Made by a program: the position numbers and the translations under genes. Below are positions 63,060-64,000 of a DNA stretch of 64,000 nt, piece by piece; position 1 is the stretch's first letter; each line of letters opens with the position of its first letter. The notes beneath the pieces were generated by a model. It made no database searches, was not told the origin of the DNA, and saw only the letters and a list, made by a program, of their open reading frames with translations. The stretch is taken from the NCBI GenBank assembly GCA_004154925.1, contig QJNS01000115.1, positions 62,001-126,000 on the forward strand, written 5' to 3'. Source of the stretch: Monosporascus cannonballus. Lineage: Eukaryota > Ascomycota > Sordariomycetes > Xylariales.

Positions 63060-64000
63060 ATGTTCTTGGGCGTTTCTCACAATGCTAATATATTCATTTT
63101 CTTATGGATTTGTTATGCCTTGTCCTTGACCCATGCCATTCCTCTTGTCTTAAACGTCACTGTTCCAGATGGCAGTTCTCAACACGGAACCGACAACCTT
63201 ATCTGTACGCCACTTAAGTGGTACGACCCTTTGATCTTTTTTGTGGCAAACTACCTTGTCCACGCAGGAACAGTAAAAGCACTCCCAGGGGAGCGAACCA
63301 GAGAAAGAGCTCTGACAGCTGTCCTTGCCTTGTTGTTCCCTTACTCGGGAATCAGCAGGGGTATAGAGGCTATTGTGCGATGCGCGCATTGGCCTCGTCG
63401 GAGGGATCATTGTGATCTTGACGTAGCAGCCCGTTCTGGAGCCCTGTGTACAGTAGTTAGTCATGACTTTCCCTCTGGTCAAGCAGACAGAGTTGGAGAC
63501 AGTCCGAGCCAATCAATCCGGTCAGCCCACTCCATCAGTGAGCTATTAGCTAGTTTTGCTGATAGCCGTCATTAGCCAAGACGAACCTGAACTCCGCTTG
63601 ATACAATTCAACAAGAAGACCTTAATACATCAGGAGATAAGCGGAATCGAGCTTATACAAACTCGCGAAGTTCACGGTCTCTTCTGGGAGGCTTGGGCCT
63701 ACAAAGTGGCTGTTCTCCCTTCAAACGCTGTTGTCAACTCAAAAAGGGGGGGCAGGGGGACGGAGGGACCACGCAAGGAGGTCCGCATTGCATGCCAGAC
63801 CGATTTTGCTCGAATTATTGCTGCAGTCGTCCAAATCGTATCGGCAGTCGTCACTCTCTACCGGACCCGAGGAGATCAGCAAAGTCGATATGGTTATGCA
63901 GCGTTCGGTTTCACTGTTTTGCCATATGCCGTCATGTCAACTGTCAACTTGACTGGCCACCTTCTTACGCCTGATTATGACAAATTATATCTAACTTCTT
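63060..64000 (+). CDS. Fungal multi-pass membrane protein, partial at right edge
   Basis: Resembles a widespread uncharacterised fungal membrane-protein family; function unknown. The start at 63060 gives a hydrophobic N-terminal segment (NIFIFLWICYALSLTHAIPL). Then come GSSQHGTDNLICTPLKWYD, a hydrophobic FFVANYLVHA, a segment ALTAVLALLFPYSGISRGIEAI, and DVAARSGALCTVV. A 43-nt intron (63538-63580) is proposed. After it the frame runs EVHGLFW, VAVLPSNAVV, then two more membrane segments (DFARIIAAVVQIVSAVVTLY and YGYAAFGFTVLPYAVMSTVN), and is still open at base 64000. I recall the words ANYLxHA, AARSGALC and RYGYAAFG.TV.PY as family signatures. Unspliced, the frame changes and meets a stop at 63574-63575, so without the intron this would be a pseudogene. 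Composition is normal, with no RIP. Confidence 0.65.
63538..63580 (+). other. Proposed intron in the membrane-protein gene (43 nt)
   Basis: GTGAGC donor, CCAAG acceptor and CTGAT as possible branch site near 63559. It joins frame 3 to frame 1 and removes an in-frame TAG at 63547-63549. At 43 nt it is at the short end for fungal introns. A one-base indel plus a mutated codon is the alternative. Confidence 0.45.

Noticed and set aside
1..64000. CRISPR arrays, rRNA, tRNA genes, telomeric TTAGGG arrays
   Set aside because: None seen on either strand. The tandem repeats found are ordinary minisatellites or LTR-internal units.

Overview
The window looks like filamentous ascomycete (Pezizomycotina) nuclear DNA. 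Three things point there: short GT-AG introns of 43-83 nt, fungus-specific gene families, and long AT-rich blocks with the imprint of repeat-induced point mutation (RIP). In those blocks TA is abundant, CA and TG are scarce, and CG survives. The species cannot be named from the sequence.

Layout. (1) Bases 1-165 are the end of an AT-rich block. (2) Bases about 171-3612 are a gene island with one complete two-intron glycyl-tRNA synthetase gene. (3) Bases 3615-5543 are a 1,929-bp Fot1/pogo-type DNA transposon with clean 44-47 bp terminal inverted repeats, a TA target duplication and a RIP-ruined interior. (4) Bases 5546-6290 are a small balanced-GC island ending in a GGGTACCC-rich palindromic repeat. 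(5) Bases 6291-15564 are RIP-degraded repeat DNA with a spared 120-bp MITE. (6) Bases 15565-35131 hold a giant inverted repeat: about 6.4-kb arms around a 148-nt loop. The right arm is split by chromovirus copy 1 (26790-33433, TSD TTATT). (7) Bases 35392-58427 hold one broken gene of the DUF3435 (FluG-type, tyrosine-recombinase-like) family. It is interrupted by three more chromodomain Ty3/Gypsy elements: copy 2 (35409-42191, minus, TSD CTTTA), copy 3 (42802-49504, minus, TSD TAACG) and copy 4 (51429-58205, plus, TSD CCACT). A second C2H2-like module follows (58470-58781). (8) Bases 58786-64000 have balanced composition: a three-unit tandem repeat, a 239-bp TA-flanked MITE, a truncated Tc1/mariner-type transposase, about 1.9 kb without a recognisable gene, and a fungal multi-pass membrane-protein gene that runs off the right edge.

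The most interesting signal is an open frame of about 185 codons lying antisense between the end of pol and the 3' LTR in all four chromovirus copies, which belong to three LTR subfamilies. In every copy it has the spacing C-x2-C-x6-C-x8-C-x2-C-x6-C of a fungal Zn2Cys6 cluster. Most of the cysteine positions are now tyrosine (TGY to TAY), which is the change RIP makes. The frame then runs through a basic, coiled-coil-like middle to a Trp/Asp-rich tail. This suggests that the elements carried an antisense transcription-factor-like gene. The second notable signal is the inverted repeat, whose arms are heavily mutated while its unique loop is largely spared, as expected if RIP recognises the paired arms.

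Most genes here do not work together. They are one housekeeping gene, one membrane-protein gene and layers of nested, mutated mobile DNA. All identifications come from reading the sequence by eye, without database searches.
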